Origin: Actinocorallia populi
GTDB taxonomy: Bacteria > Actinomycetota > Actinomycetes > Streptosporangiales > Streptosporangiaceae
Assembly (NCBI RefSeq): GCF_002995495.1
Contig: NZ_PVZV01000002.1
Span: 1,237,123-1,301,122, forward strand
Reading direction: 5' to 3'
DNA length: 64,000 bases
Shown: positions 47,687 through 61,457 of the stretch, one piece after another
Layout: each line of letters starts with the position of its first letter
How positions within the stretch are numbered: the stretch's first letter is position 1
Made by a program: the position numbers and the translations under genes
The notes under the pieces: generated by a model
The model's input: only the letters and a program-made list of their open reading frames with translations
The model's database searches: none
Told to the model about the DNA's origin: nothing

Positions 47687-50136
47687 TGCGGGCCCCGCTT
47701 TCGTGGCTGCGTGAGTACGCGGCGCTGCCCGCCGATGTGACCGGCCGCGAGCTCGCCGCCGCGCTGATCGCGGCGGGCCTGGAGGTCGAGACGGTCGAGA
47801 CCGCCGACATCACCGGGCCGATCGTCACCGGCCGGGTCCTGGCGATCGAGGAGCTCACCGAGTTCAAGAAGCCGATCCGCTGGTGCCAGGTCGACGTCGG
47901 CAACGCCGAGCCGCAGAACCTCATCTGCGGCGCGCGCAACTTCGCTGTCGGCGACGTGGTGGTCGTGGTGCTGCCGGGCGCGGTGCTGCCGGGCGGTTTC
48001 GCCGTCGGCGCCCGCAAGACCTACGGCAGGCTGTCGGAGGGCATGATCTGCTCGCTGCGCGAGCTGGGCATCGGCGACGACCACGACGGCATCCTCATCC
48101 TGCCCGAGGACACCGAGGTCGGCCTGGACGCTGTCGAGCTGCTGGATCTGCGCGACGACGTGCTGGACATCGCCGTCACCCCCGACCGCGGCTACTGCCT
48201 GTCGATCAGGGGCGTGGCGCGGGAGGCCGCGATCGCCTACGGCGTGGAGTTCCGCGACCCGGCGGACGTCGAGCTCGCCGACGAGGGGCCCTCCTACCCG
48301 GCCGCGGTCGCCGACCCGGCCGCCTGCGACCGCCTCGTGCTGCGCAGGGTGAGCGGTTTCGACCCCGCCGCGCCGTCGCCGCTGTGGATGCGCACCCGCC
48401 TGCACCGGGCGGGGATGCGCCCGGTCTCGCTGGCCGTCGACATCACCAACTACCTGATGCTCGAGCTCGGCCAGCCGCTGCACGCCTTCGACGCCGCCAA
48501 GCTCACCGGGACGGTCACCGTCCGGCGGGCGGCGGCGGGCGAGAGCCTGGAGACGCTCGACCACGTCAAGCGCACCCTCGACGCCGAGGACCTGCTGATC
48601 ACCGACGAGTCGGGCCCCCTGTCCATCGCCGGCGCCATGGGCGGCCTGCACAGCGAGATCGGCGACGCCAGCACCGAGGTGGTGATCGAGGCCGCGCACT
48701 TCGACCCGGTCGCCATCGCCCGCACGGTCCGCCGCCACAGGCTGCACAGCGAGGCGTCCTACCGCTTCGAGCGGGGCGTGGACCGGGAGCTGCCGCTGCG
48801 CGCGTCGCTGCGGGCGGTGCGGATGCTGGCCGAGCTGGGCGGCGCCGAGGTCGTGCCGGGCGCCACGGTCGTGGACTCCCCGGTCGAGCCGGCGACGATC
48901 ACCATCCCGGTGTCGCACCCGTCGCGGGTCGCGGGCGTGTCCTACTCCCGCGAGACCGTCGTGCGGCGGCTGGAGCAGGTCGGCTGCACCGTGACCGGGG
49001 ACGAGGAGATCACGGTGACGCCCGCCTCGTGGCGGCCCGACCTCACCGACCCCAACGACCTGGCCGAGGAGGTCATCCGCCTCGAGGGCTACGACGCGAT
49101 CCCCGAGCGGGCGCCGCGCCCGTCGGCGGGCCGTGGCCTGACGCCGCGCCAGCGGCTGCTCCGCCGGGTCGGCAGGGTCCTGGCCGCCACCGGGTACACC
49201 GAGACGCTCAGCTACCCGTTCGTCTCGGAGAAGGACTGGGACGGCCTCCAGCTGCCCGCCGACGACGCCCGGCGCCGCGCGCTGCGCCTGGCCAACCCGC
49301 TGTCGGAGGACGAGCCGCTGCTGCGCACCACGCTGCTGCCCGGCCTGTTCCGCACCGCGGCCCGCAACCTCGGGCGGGGCCAGGCCGACCTGGCGTTGTT
49401 CGAGACGGGCCTGGTCTTCCGGCCCGAGGAGGGCACGGGCAGGGTCCCGGTCTACCCGGTGGACCGGGCGCCGACCGCCGACCAGCTCGCCGCGATCGAC
49501 GCCGCCCTGCCCCGCCAGCCGCGGCGCGTGGCGGTGCTGGTGGCCGGCGAGGCCGAGCGCTCCGGCTGGTGGGGCGGGGGCCGCGCGGGCGGCTGGCAGG
49601 ACGCGATCCAGGCCGCCCGGGTGATCGCCGCGCAGGCCGGGGCCGACCTGCGGGTCGTCGCGGACCGGCACGCCCCCTGGCACCCCGGCCGCTGCGCCGC
49701 CCTGTACGCGGGCGACGTCCTGGTCGGCCACGCGGGGGAGCTGCACCCGCGGGTGCTGAAGGCCTACGGGCTGCCGCCGCGCACCGCCGCGCTGGAACTG
49801 GAGCTGGACCGGCTCGACGCCGAGTACGCCCCGGTCGCGCCGCACGTGTCCACCTACCCGGTGGCGACGCAGGACGTGGCGCTGGTCGTGGCGGACTCCG
49901 TGCCGGCCGCCGAGGTCGAGGCGGCGCTGCGGGAGGGCGCGGGCGGGCTGCTGGAGTCGCTGCGGCTGTTCGACGTCTACACCGGCGACCAGGTGGGCGA
50001 GGGCCGCAAGTCCCTGGCCTACGCGCTGCGGTTCCGCGCCGCGGACCGGACGCTGAAGGCCGAGGAGGCCACCGCGGCCCGCGACGCGGCCGTGGCTCGG
50101 GCCGCCGAGCTGACCGGCGCGTCCCTGCGGGGCTGA
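47686..50136 (+). CDS. pheT: Phenylalanyl-tRNA synthetase beta subunit
   Basis: PheT is the large, non-catalytic subunit with editing and tRNA-binding domains. The tRNA-binding EMAP-like domain (~40-150; [29 protein letters not shown]), the B3/B4 editing domain, B5, and the C-terminal ferredoxin-like anticodon-binding domain ([18 protein letters not shown]) are in order. The 816-residue length is usual. The start overlaps the pheS stop by one base. A strong hairpin follows the stop. Confidence 0.95.
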
Positions 50137-50153
50137 TCCGGCCGCACGAGGAC

Positions 50154-50193
50154 GGAACGGCCCGCACGCCTGACCAGGCGTGCGGGCCGTTCC
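50154..50193. terminator. Bidirectional terminator between pheT and the sigma-factor operon
   Basis: A perfect 18-bp stem with loop GACC separates convergent transcripts. The 5' arm starts GGAACGGCCCG. Both directions have some T or A neighbours, so it can stop pheT as well as the gene ending at 50213. Confidence 0.9.
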
Positions 50194-50212
50194 GCGTTCG
50201 GTTCCGTGGATC

Positions 50213-51385
50213 TCAGGGGGTGCTGGTCAGCCGGTAGGCCTCGCCCTCGCGGGTGAGCAGCCACTCGCCCTTGGCGTAGGCCTCGCCGTCGCGCACCCGC
50301 GCCTGCCCGCTCCCGGTCTCGTAGACCAGGGCCCGGTCGGCGTCACGGTTCTGGGCGGTGTAGACGACCAGTCCGTCCCCGGCGGTCAGGGCCGCCTTCT
50401 CCCCGCGGGGGAGCGGCTCGGGCACCTCGCGGGCCTGCCACGTCTCGGTGTCGTAGACGGTGAGGGTGCGCCCGGAGGCCACGGAGAAGGTGCCGGAGCC
50501 CGCCGCGTAGAGCGCGTCGGGGGACAGGTGCCCGCGCGGCAGCTCGCGGGTCTGGCGGGCGCCGGTCTCGACCTGCACGCGCTGGACCTCGCCGGTGGGC
50601 CTGCCCCGGCCGTCGGTGCTCAGGACGTAGGCGTGGGGGTAGGCGAAGCCCGCGGCGTACCCGCTGGCCAGGCGCTCGGGTTCGGCGTCGCAGCCGTGCG
50701 CGGCCCAGACGGTGCCGTCGGCCTTGTCCGTCCAGACGGCCACGTCGCGGTCGGCGTGGAAGGCGGCGCCGCCGCGCCGGGCGATCCCCCCGGCGCCGAG
50801 CCGGACGGGCTCGCCCTCGCCGGAGCGGCACATCAGCTGGTAGCCGCCGCCCTCGCGCTGGGCCCAGATCGTCATGTTCCGGCTGCCCGAGGCCCCGTAC
50901 ATGCCCTCGGGCTCGGCGACCGGGGCGGGGACGGTGAGCAGGCCGCTCACGTCGGCCCGCCACAACACGCCGTCGCTGCGCCCCCGCGGGCCCACGCCGG
51001 TGCCCAGGACCGCCCCGTCGGAGGTGATCCCGAAGGCGTTGAGGACCTTGCCGCTGGGCAGGTCGCGGGGGAGGCCGCCGGCCGCGCCGGGCCGGGGCGA
51101 GGAGGGCAGGGCCGAGCCGGACCGCCGGTCGGCGGGTTCGGAGGCGGCCAGCACCGACGGGTCGGTGGGGGAGGGGTCGCCAGAGTCCAGGAGGGGAGGG
51201 GCGACCACCGCGACGGCGGCGGCCAGCGACAGGCCGGCCGCGGACTGCGTGATCCGGCGCCGCCTGCGCCGCGCCTTCACCTGGTGGCCGACCCGGGCGA
51301 GGAGGGCGGGAGGCGCCTCGGCGGAGGGCGCCGCGTCGTCGAGAGCGCGCAGCCTTCCGGCGACGAGCCGCTCAAGATCTTCCAC
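50213..51385 (-). CDS. Membrane-anchored propeller-like partner of an ECF sigma factor
   Basis: This 390-residue protein has a cytoplasmic N-terminus (~1-44, basic end KARRRRRRI), one membrane helix (AAGLSLAAAVAVVAPPLL), a Pro/Ser linker and an extracellular domain made of short beta-rich repeats (residues ~105-385; WRADVSGLLTVPAPV, WTDKADGTVWAAHGC, WLLTREGEAYRLTS) that look like a propeller. No zinc anti-sigma HHCC motif is seen in the cytoplasmic part. It overlaps the sigma factor gene by 14 bases (51372-51385), so it probably regulates it, in the place of an anti-sigma factor. The signal is unknown. Confidence 0.7.
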   Translation of the reverse strand: MEDLERLVAGRLRALDDAAPSAEAPPALLARVGHQVKARRRRRRITQSAAGLSLAAAVAVVAPPLLDSGDPSPTDPSVLAASEPADRRSGSALPSSPRPGAAGGLPRDLPSGKVLNAFGITSDGAVLGTGVGPRGRSDGVLWRADVSGLLTVPAPVAEPEGMYGASGSRNMTIWAQREGGGYQLMCRSGEGEPVRLGAGGIARRGGAAFHADRDVAVWTDKADGTVWAAHGCDAEPERLASGYAAGFAYPHAYVLSTDGRGRPTGEVQRVQVETGARQTRELPRGHLSPDALYAAGSGTFSVASGRTLTVYDTETWQAREVPEPLPRGEKAALTAGDGLVVYTAQNRDADRALVYETGSGQARVRDGEAYAKGEWLLTREGEAYRLTSTP

Positions 51386-51899
51386 GTCGGTCCTCCATCA
51401 GTGCCTGCTCGGCTTCCTGGGGCAGCATGCTGGCGCGGAGCTTGGCCAGCGCCCGGGAGGCCTGGCTCTTCACCGTTCCGCGGGAGCATCCCAGCACCCG
51501 CGCCGTCTCTTCCTCACTCAGTTGTTCGAAGTAGCGCAGGACGAGCACCGCGCGCATCCGCGGCGGCAGGGCGGCCAGCGCCGCGTCCAGCCCGTCCATC
51601 TCGTGGACCCGGTCGATCTCCGGGTCGTCGGCCGCGTGCTCGGGAACGCCCTCGACCAGATGCTCCAGCCGGGGCCTGCGCCAGCGGTTGGCCATGATGC
51701 GCGCCATGGTGGTGCGCACATAGCCCTCCGGGTCGTCCTTGCGCCGCACCCGTCCCCAGGCCACACCCGTGCGGGTGAGCGCCTCCTGGACGAGGTCCTC
51801 GGCGTCGTGCTGGTTGCCGGTGAGGACGTACGCGTAACGGAAGAGCGCCGGGAACCTGTTGGCCACGAAGTCCTCGAACTGGCCGCCGCCGCCCCGCAT
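51372..51899 (-). CDS. ECF RNA polymerase sigma factor, SigE-like (SigE/SigM type)
   Basis: The 175-residue sigma-70 family ECF factor has region 2 (FEDFVANRFPALFRYAYVLTGNQHDAEDLVQEALTR) and region 4 (YFEQLSEEETARVLGCSRGTVKSQASRALAKLR). The start ATG 51899 (MRGGGGQFEDF) lies 9-10 bases after GGAGGGG; the in-frame extension to 52058 has no similarity. Its stop lies inside the downstream gene, so the two are translationally coupled. It belongs to the actinobacterial SigE family (ECF with a membrane partner). Targets are not visible. Confidence 0.9.
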   Translation of the reverse strand: MRGGGGQFEDFVANRFPALFRYAYVLTGNQHDAEDLVQEALTRTGVAWGRVRRKDDPEGYVRTTMARIMANRWRRPRLEHLVEGVPEHAADDPEIDRVHEMDGLDAALAALPPRMRAVLVLRYFEQLSEEETARVLGCSRGTVKSQASRALAKLRASMLPQEAEQALMEDRRGRS

Positions 51900-52001
51900 C
51901 ACGTCGTCCCTCCCCTCCAAAGACACCCGCCGGGACCGGAAGGTTGCATGGGTCGTCCGAATCCTCCCATGCTCGTGCGGCGCGGGGTTCGGAGATCGAA
52001 C

Positions 52002-53085
<1,084 letters not shown>

Positions 53086-53117
53086 AACCTCCCGTCGCGA
53101 AGAGAAGAAGAGGGCAC

Positions 53118-54268
53118 ATGAGCGTCACAGCACCACTGGGCTTCCGGGCCTCCGGCATAGCAGCGGGCATCAAGGACAACGGCAACCGAGACCTGGCACT
53201 GGTCGTCAACGACGGACCCTCGCGCGCCGCCGCCGCGGTGTTCACCGCCAACCGCGTGAAGGCGGCCCCGGTGCTGTGGAGCGAGCAGGTCGTCTCCGGC
53301 GGCCGGGTGCACGCGGTCGTCCTCAACTCCGGCGGCGCCAACGCCTGCACCGGATCCCCCGGCTTCCAGGACACCCACGCCACCGCCGAGAAGGTCGCCG
53401 CCGTCCTGGGGGACTCCGCCGGCGAGGTCGCGGTGTGCTCCACCGGCCTGATCGGCATCCGCCTGCCGATGGACGAACTGCTGTCCGGAGTGGAGACGGC
53501 CGCGGCCGAGCTCACCCGCGACGGCGGCATGGCCGCCGCCGACGCCATCCGCACCACCGACTCCGTCGCCAAGATCGCCTTCCGCCGCGGCGAGGGCGGC
53601 TACATGATCGGCGGCATGGCCAAGGGCGCGGGCATGCTCGCCCCCTCCCTGGCGACCATGCTGGTGGTGCTGACCACCGACGCCGACCTGCCCGCCGAGG
53701 CGCTCGACCGGTCGCTGCGCGCCGCGACCGCGCAGTCGTTCGACCGGCTCGACGCCGACGGCTGCATGTCCACCAACGACACCGTCCTGCTCATGGCCAG
53801 CGGCGCCACCGGCACCGTTCCCGGCGAGGAGGCCTTCACCGCCCTGCTCACCGAGGTCTGCCTCGACCTGACCCGCCAGCTCCTGGTGGACGCCGAAGGC
53901 GCCTCCAAGGCGATCGCGATCGAGGTCGTCGGCGCCGACAGCGTCGCCGACGCCGTCACCGTCGGCAAGTCCATCGCCCGCAACAACCTGCTCAAGTGCG
54001 CCATCACCGGCGAGGACCCCAACTGGGGCAGGGTCCTGTCGGCGGTCGGCACCACCGACGCGGTGTTCGAGCCCGACCGGCTCAACGTGGCGATCAACGG
54101 CGTCTGGGTGTGCCGCGGCGGCTCGGTCGGCGAGGACCGCTCCAAGGTCGACCTGCGGCCCCGCGACGTGTCCATCACCGTGGACCTGTCGGCGGGCAGG
54201 CACTCCGCGACGGTCTGGACGACCGACCTGACCGTGGAGTACGTCCGGGAGAACTCGGAGTACAGCTC

Positions 54269-54272
<4 letters not shown>
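53118..54272 (+). CDS. argJ: Glutamate N-acetyltransferase / amino-acid acetyltransferase
   Basis: ArgJ moves the acetyl group from N-acetylornithine to glutamate, recycling it; bifunctional forms also use acetyl-CoA. The cleavage site that yields the two chains is at [15 protein letters not shown], where the Thr after Ala is the nucleophile. The 384-residue protein has the Ntn-fold start ([12 protein letters not shown]). As argA is absent nearby, ArgJ may do the first step too, as in actinobacteria. ATG 53118 is used; argB overlaps by four bases. Confidence 0.95.
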
Positions 54273-57221
<2,949 letters not shown>

Positions 57222-57228
57222 GAGAACC

Positions 57229-57771
57229 GTGACGACCCCGATGACCAAGGCCGCCCGGCAGGCGCGGGTGCTGGAACTGCTGTCCCGGCACAACGTGCAC
57301 TCGCAGGGCGAACTGGCCCGCCTGCTGCGGCAGGAGGGCATGGAGGTCACCCAGGCGACGCTGTCGCGCGATCTGGTGGAGATCGGGGCGGTCCGCCTGC
57401 GGGCCGACGACGGCAGCCTGATCTACGCGGTGCCCGGGGAGGGCGGCGAACGGATCAAGCTGGCCCGCACCGGCAGCACCGAGACCTTCGACTCCCGGCT
57501 GGCGCGGCTGGCCCAGGAGCTGCTGGTCTCGGCCGAGGCGTCCGCCAACCTGGTGATCGTGCGCACGCCCGCCGGCGCCGCGCAGTACCTCGCCTCGGCC
57601 ATCGACCACGCCGAGTGGCCGCAGATCCTCGGCACCGTCGCGGGAGACGACTCCATCCTGGTCATCTCCCGCGACCCGCTCGGCGGGGAGGAGCTCGCGG
57701 CGCGGCTGCTGCGGCTCACCGAGCGACGAAGTCAGGGGTCCCCGGGCCCCGAGACCCACCCCTTGACCTGA
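57229..57771 (+). CDS. argR: Arginine repressor
   Basis: ArgR is the arginine-dependent hexameric regulator of this operon. The N-terminal winged helix ([36 protein letters not shown]) is the DNA-binding part, and [12 protein letters not shown] is the arginine-binding core motif of the C-terminal domain. The C-terminal ~20 residues are a short variable extension. GTG 57229 lies seven bases after the argF stop. A candidate ARG box lies upstream of argC. Confidence 0.95.
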   Translation: MTTPMTKAARQARVLELLSRHNVHSQGELARLLRQEGMEVTQATLSRDLVEIGAVRLRADDGSLIYAVPGEGGERIKLARTGSTETFDSRLARLAQELLVSAEASANLVIVRTPAGAAQYLASAIDHAEWPQILGTVAGDDSILVISRDPLGGEELAARLLRLTERRSQGSPGPETHPLT

Positions 57772-57804
57772 TCTACTCCGAGAACGAGAAAAGGACGAAG
57801 ACAT

Positions 57805-59007
57805 ATGACTGAGCGCGTCGTACTGGCGTACTCCGGGGGCCTGGACACTTCGGTCGCCATCCCCTTCCTGGCCGAGAAGATGGGCGCCGAGGTCATCGCC
57901 GTGGCCCTGGACTGCGGTCAGGGCGGCGAGGACATGGAGCAGATCCGCCAGCGGGCACTGGACTGCGGTGCGGTCGAGTCCGTCGTCGAGGACGCCAAGG
58001 AGGAGTTCGCCCGGGACTTCTGCTTCCCGGCGATCCGGGCCAACGCCCTCTACATGGACCGCTACCCGCTGGTCTCGGCGCTGTCCCGGCCGCTGATCGT
58101 CAAGCACCTCGCCGCCGCCGCGGCCCGGTTCAACGGCACCTACGTCGCGCACGGCTGCACCGGCAAGGGCAACGACCAGGTCCGGTTCGAGGCCGGCCTC
58201 ATGGCGCTCAACCCCGACCTCAAGTGCGTCGCCCCGGCCCGCGACTACGCCTGGACCCGCGACAAGGCCATCGCCTTCGCCCAGGAGAAGGGCCTGCCGA
58301 TCGAGGTCTCGGAGAAGAACCCGTACTCCATCGACCAGAACCTGTGGGGCCGCGCCGTGGAGACCGGCTTCCTGGAGGACATCTGGAACGCGCCGATCGA
58401 GGACCTCTACGCCTACACCGCCGACCCGGCGACCCCGCGTGAGGCCGACGAGCTGATCATCACCTTCGAGAACGGCGTGCCCACCGCGATCGACGGCCGC
58501 CCGCTCACCCCGTTCCAGATCATCGACGAGCTCAACAAGCGGGCGGGCGCCCAGGGCGTCGGCCGGCTCGACATGGTCGAGGACCGCCTCGTGGGCATCA
58601 AGTCCCGCGAGGTCTACGAGGCGCCGGCCGCCATCGCGCTGCTCGCCGCCCACCAGGAGCTGGAGAACGTCACCGTCGAGCGCGACCTCGCCCGGTTCAA
58701 GCGCTCGGTCGACCAGCGCTGGGGCGAGCTCGTCTACGACGGCCTGTGGTTCTCCCCGCTGAAGACGGCGCTGGAGTCCTTCATCGCCGAGGCGCAGCAG
58801 CACGTGAACGGCGACGTGCGGCTGACCCTGCACGGCGGGCGCGCCGTGGTGACCGGCCGGCGCAGCGGCTCCTCGCTGTACGACTACGATCTGGCGACGT
58901 ACGACACCGGCGACACCTTCGACCAGAGCCTGGCCAAGGGCTTCGTCGACCTGTGGAGCCTGCCGAGCAAGATCGCTTCGGTGCGGGACCGCCGTACCGG
59001 CGCCTGA
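57805..59007 (+). CDS. argG: Argininosuccinate synthase
   Basis: ArgG joins citrulline and aspartate with ATP. The N-terminal PP-loop [12 protein letters not shown] and the downstream [13 protein letters not shown], as well as the [15 protein letters not shown] motif, are intact. The 400-residue length is exact for the family. ATG 57805 lies after AAAAGGACGAAG. A G+C-rich hairpin follows in the gap to argH. Confidence 0.96.
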   Translation: MTERVVLAYSGGLDTSVAIPFLAEKMGAEVIAVALDCGQGGEDMEQIRQRALDCGAVESVVEDAKEEFARDFCFPAIRANALYMDRYPLVSALSRPLIVKHLAAAAARFNGTYVAHGCTGKGNDQVRFEAGLMALNPDLKCVAPARDYAWTRDKAIAFAQEKGLPIEVSEKNPYSIDQNLWGRAVETGFLEDIWNAPIEDLYAYTADPATPREADELIITFENGVPTAIDGRPLTPFQIIDELNKRAGAQGVGRLDMVEDRLVGIKSREVYEAPAAIALLAAHQELENVTVERDLARFKRSVDQRWGELVYDGLWFSPLKTALESFIAEAQQHVNGDVRLTLHGGRAVVTGRRSGSSLYDYDLATYDTGDTFDQSLAKGFVDLWSLPSKIASVRDRRTGA

Positions 59008-59017
59008 GATTCTCGGC

Positions 59018-59050
59018 GCGGCCCCGGGGCGCCGCCCCGGGGCGGTACAA
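59018..59050 (+). terminator. G+C-rich hairpin between argG and argH
   Basis: Two adjacent GCCCCGGGGC palindromes fold on each other and are followed by CTGTTTTC. It could reduce transcription into argH or protect the argG message. Confidence 0.5.
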
Positions 59051-59110
59051 CTGTTTTCGACGCGGGCCGCACGGTCCGCTGCCACTGACTTATCGGAGAT
59101 TGGGATCACT

Positions 59111-60523
59111 GTGAGCAAGGCACCGACCCGGTTGTGGGGCGGACGGTTCGAAGGCGGGCCGTCGGACGCGCTGGCACGCCTGTCCGTGAGCGTCCAGTTC
59201 GACTGGCGGCTCGCGCCGTACGACCTGATGGGGTCGCGCGCCCACGCCCGCGTGCTCAACCGCGCGGGCCTGCTGGACGACGACGAGCTCACCCGCATGC
59301 TGGGGGCCATCGACGACCTGGAGCAGGCCTGCGCGTCCGGCGAGTTCCGGCCCACCGTGGCCGACGAGGACGTGCACACCGCGCTGGAGCGCGGCCTGCT
59401 GGAGCGCCTGGGCTCCCTGGGCGGCAAGCTGCGCGCCGGCCGCTCCCGCAACGACCAGGTCGCCACCGACCTGCGCCTGTACCTGCGCGACCACGTCCGC
59501 CGGATCGTCTCCCGGCTGGTGGAGCTGCAGACCTCCCTGATCGGCCAGGCCGAGGCCAACATGGGCGTCGCCTGCCCCGGCATGACCCACCTGCAGCACG
59601 CCCAGCCCGTGCTCTTCTCCCACCAGCTGCTCGCGCACGTCCACGCGATCAGCCGCGACATCGAGCGCTTCCAGGACTGGGACAAGCGCGCCGCGATCTC
59701 CCCGCTGGGCTCGGGCGCCCTGGCCGGCTCCTCCCTGCCGCTGGACCCGCAGGCCGTCGCCGAGGAGCTCGGCTTCACCGCCGCCGCGGCCAACTCCATG
59801 GACGCCGTCAGCGACCGCGACTTCGTCGCCGAGTTCCTCTTCGCCGCCGCGCTGGCGGGCGTGCACCTCTCGCGCATCGGCGAGGAGGTCTGCCTGTGGG
59901 CCTCCCAGGAGTTCCGCTGGATCGAGATGGACGACACCTACGCCACCGGGTCGTCGATCATGCCGCAGAAGAAGAACCCCGATGTGGCCGAGCTGGCCCG
60001 CGGCAAGGCCGGCCGGATCATCGGCTCCCTGGTGGGCCTGCTCACCACCCTCAAGGGCCTGCCGTTGACCTACAACCGCGACCTCCAGGAGGACAAGGAG
60101 GGCGCCTTCGACGCCGTCGAGACCCTCCTGCTGGTGCTGCCCGCGATGTCCGGCCTGATCGCCACCATGCGCGTCAACACCGAGCGCCTGGAGGAGCTGG
60201 CGCCCCAGGGCTTCGCCCTCGCCACCGACCTGGCCGAACTGCTGGTCCGCCGCGGCGTGGTCTTCCGCGACGCCCACGAGGTCGTCGGCCACCTGGTCGT
60301 GTGGTGCCAGGTCAACGACAAGGACTTCGGCGACCTCACCGACGCCGAGCTCGCCAAGGTCTCCCCGCACCTCACCCCGGACGTCCGCGAGGTCCTCAAC
60401 GTCCCCGGCGCCATCGCCTCCCGCAAGGCCTACGGCGGCACCGCCCCCGAACGCGTCCAGGAGCAGATCGAGAACCTGCGCGCCTCCGCCGACGCCGCGG
60501 CCTCCTGGGCCTCGGAGTCCTGA
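59111..60523 (+). CDS. argH: Argininosuccinate lyase
   Basis: ArgH releases fumarate and arginine from argininosuccinate, ending the pathway. The fumarase-superfamily signature GSSIMPQKKNPDVAEL is present, and TRLWGGRFEGGPSDALARLSVSVQFDW is the usual N-terminus. The 470-residue length is normal. GTG 59111 starts soon after GGAGATTGGG. A strong hairpin follows. Confidence 0.96.
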   Translation: MSKAPTRLWGGRFEGGPSDALARLSVSVQFDWRLAPYDLMGSRAHARVLNRAGLLDDDELTRMLGAIDDLEQACASGEFRPTVADEDVHTALERGLLERLGSLGGKLRAGRSRNDQVATDLRLYLRDHVRRIVSRLVELQTSLIGQAEANMGVACPGMTHLQHAQPVLFSHQLLAHVHAISRDIERFQDWDKRAAISPLGSGALAGSSLPLDPQAVAEELGFTAAAANSMDAVSDRDFVAEFLFAAALAGVHLSRIGEEVCLWASQEFRWIEMDDTYATGSSIMPQKKNPDVAELARGKAGRIIGSLVGLLTTLKGLPLTYNRDLQEDKEGAFDAVETLLLVLPAMSGLIATMRVNTERLEELAPQGFALATDLAELLVRRGVVFRDAHEVVGHLVVWCQVNDKDFGDLTDAELAKVSPHLTPDVREVLNVPGAIASRKAYGGTAPERVQEQIENLRASADAAASWASES

Positions 60524-60530
60524 CCACCCC

Positions 60531-60565
60531 CGTGCGGGCCGGATCCCCAGGATCCGGCCCGCACG
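60531..60565 (+). terminator. Terminator of the arg operon
   Basis: A perfect 16-bp stem (beginning CGTGCGGGCC) with a CCA loop lies eight bases after the argH stop. It lacks a long T tract, as is usual in this genome. Confidence 0.85.
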
Positions 60566-60594
60566 CATTCCCCTCGGCCACCGGGAGACCGCCC

Positions 60595-60960
60595 GTGCAA
60601 CCCTCCCCCCGCATCACCCATGTCTCATGGGGCTGGATCGACGTCGAGGGTCTCGGCTCCGGCAAGGACTGGAAGCTCTTTCCCGGCGGAGGCCGCACCT
60701 GGGACTGGGACGAGCACGGCACCAGGCACGAGCCGGGCGTCCGCGCCGGGGAGGTCCGCGAGCTCCTGGACCACGGCGCCACCGTCGTGGTACTGAGCCG
60801 GGGCATGGACCTGCGCCTGCAGACGATGCCCGAGACCCTCCGGCTCCTGGAGGAGTCCGGCGTCGAAGTCCACCTCGCCGAAACGAGGCAGGCCGTCTCC
60901 CTGTACAACGCGCTCGCGGAGATCCATCCGGTCGCGGGCCTGTTCCACTCCACCTGCTGA
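60595..60960 (+). CDS. Mth938-like / NDUFAF3-family small protein
   Basis: The 121-residue protein has the compact beta-alpha fold of Mth938-like proteins: ITHVSWGWIDVEG, LFPGGGRTWDWDEHGTRHEPG and VVVLSRGMDLRLQTMPETLRLLEESGVEV. Human NDUFAF3 is a relative. Bacterial function is not established. GTG 60595 is chosen; an in-frame longer start would run through the argH terminator. It sits behind the arginine operon and has its own hairpin upstream. Confidence 0.8.
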   Translation: MQPSPRITHVSWGWIDVEGLGSGKDWKLFPGGGRTWDWDEHGTRHEPGVRAGEVRELLDHGATVVVLSRGMDLRLQTMPETLRLLEESGVEVHLAETRQAVSLYNALAEIHPVAGLFHSTC

Positions 60961-61021
60961 TCACGGTGTGCGGGCGGTGACGTCCACGGCCGGGATCGCG
61001 GCCCGTTTCGGGAGGCCGTTT

Positions 61022-61038
61022 GTCAGGGCTTCCCTGAC
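61022..61038 (+). repeat. Inverted repeat GTCAGGG-CTT-CCCTGAC
   Basis: A perfect 7-bp arm palindrome about 33 bases before the zinc-finger gene. It shares the GTCAG/CTGAC core with the next palindrome, suggesting paired operator sites. Confidence 0.65.
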
Positions 61039-61051
61039 GTCCTACTCTCTT

Positions 61052-61068
61052 GTCAGGTGGAGCCTGAC
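61052..61068 (+). repeat. Inverted repeat GTCAGG-N5-CCTGAC
   Basis: A second palindrome with 6-bp perfect arms, ending two bases before the zinc-finger start codon. The spacer contains GGAG, so the ribosome site lies inside the palindrome. Confidence 0.65.
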
Positions 61069-61070
61069 GG

Positions 61071-61454
61071 ATGGAGGGCGTGGTGGAGACACTGGACGCG
61101 TTGGAGGAACCCGCGCGGTGCTCGTTCTGCGACCGGGAGGAGTCCCGGGTGCGCAAGCTGGTCTCCGGGCCGGGAGTGCGGATCTGCGACCAGTGCGTCG
61201 ACCTGGCGGGCAAGATCGTCGACGAGTACCGGGGGGAGCCCGCGCCGCCCCGCTTTCCGGGCTGGGAGACGCTGACGGACGAGCAGATGCTCGACCGGAT
61301 CCCGCGGATCTCGGCGGTCGTCGACCAGGTCGAGGCCGAGCTGCGGCTGTGGGTGCGGGAACTGCGCCGGCGCGGGGTGACCTGGGCGCGGATCGGCGCG
61401 GCCCTGGGCACCACCCGCCAGTCGGCCTGGGAACGGTTCTCCGGGGAGGAATGA
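61071..61454 (+). CDS. ClpX-type zinc-finger protein with helix-turn-helix end
   Basis: The 127-residue protein has a ClpX C4 zinc finger (CSFCDREESRVRKLVSGPGVRICDQC, residues ~16-41) and, after a linker, a C-terminal helical stretch (LRRRGVTWARIGAALGTTRQSAWERF) resembling a helix-turn-helix. It lacks the AAA+ ATPase of real ClpX. It may be an adaptor or small regulator, and the two palindromes before it could be its own sites. ATG 61071 with the palindrome-embedded GGAG is chosen. Its stop lies three bases before the glycosylase start. Confidence 0.8.
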   Translation: MEGVVETLDALEEPARCSFCDREESRVRKLVSGPGVRICDQCVDLAGKIVDEYRGEPAPPRFPGWETLTDEQMLDRIPRISAVVDQVEAELRLWVRELRRRGVTWARIGAALGTTRQSAWERFSGEE

Positions 61455-61457
61455 GAA

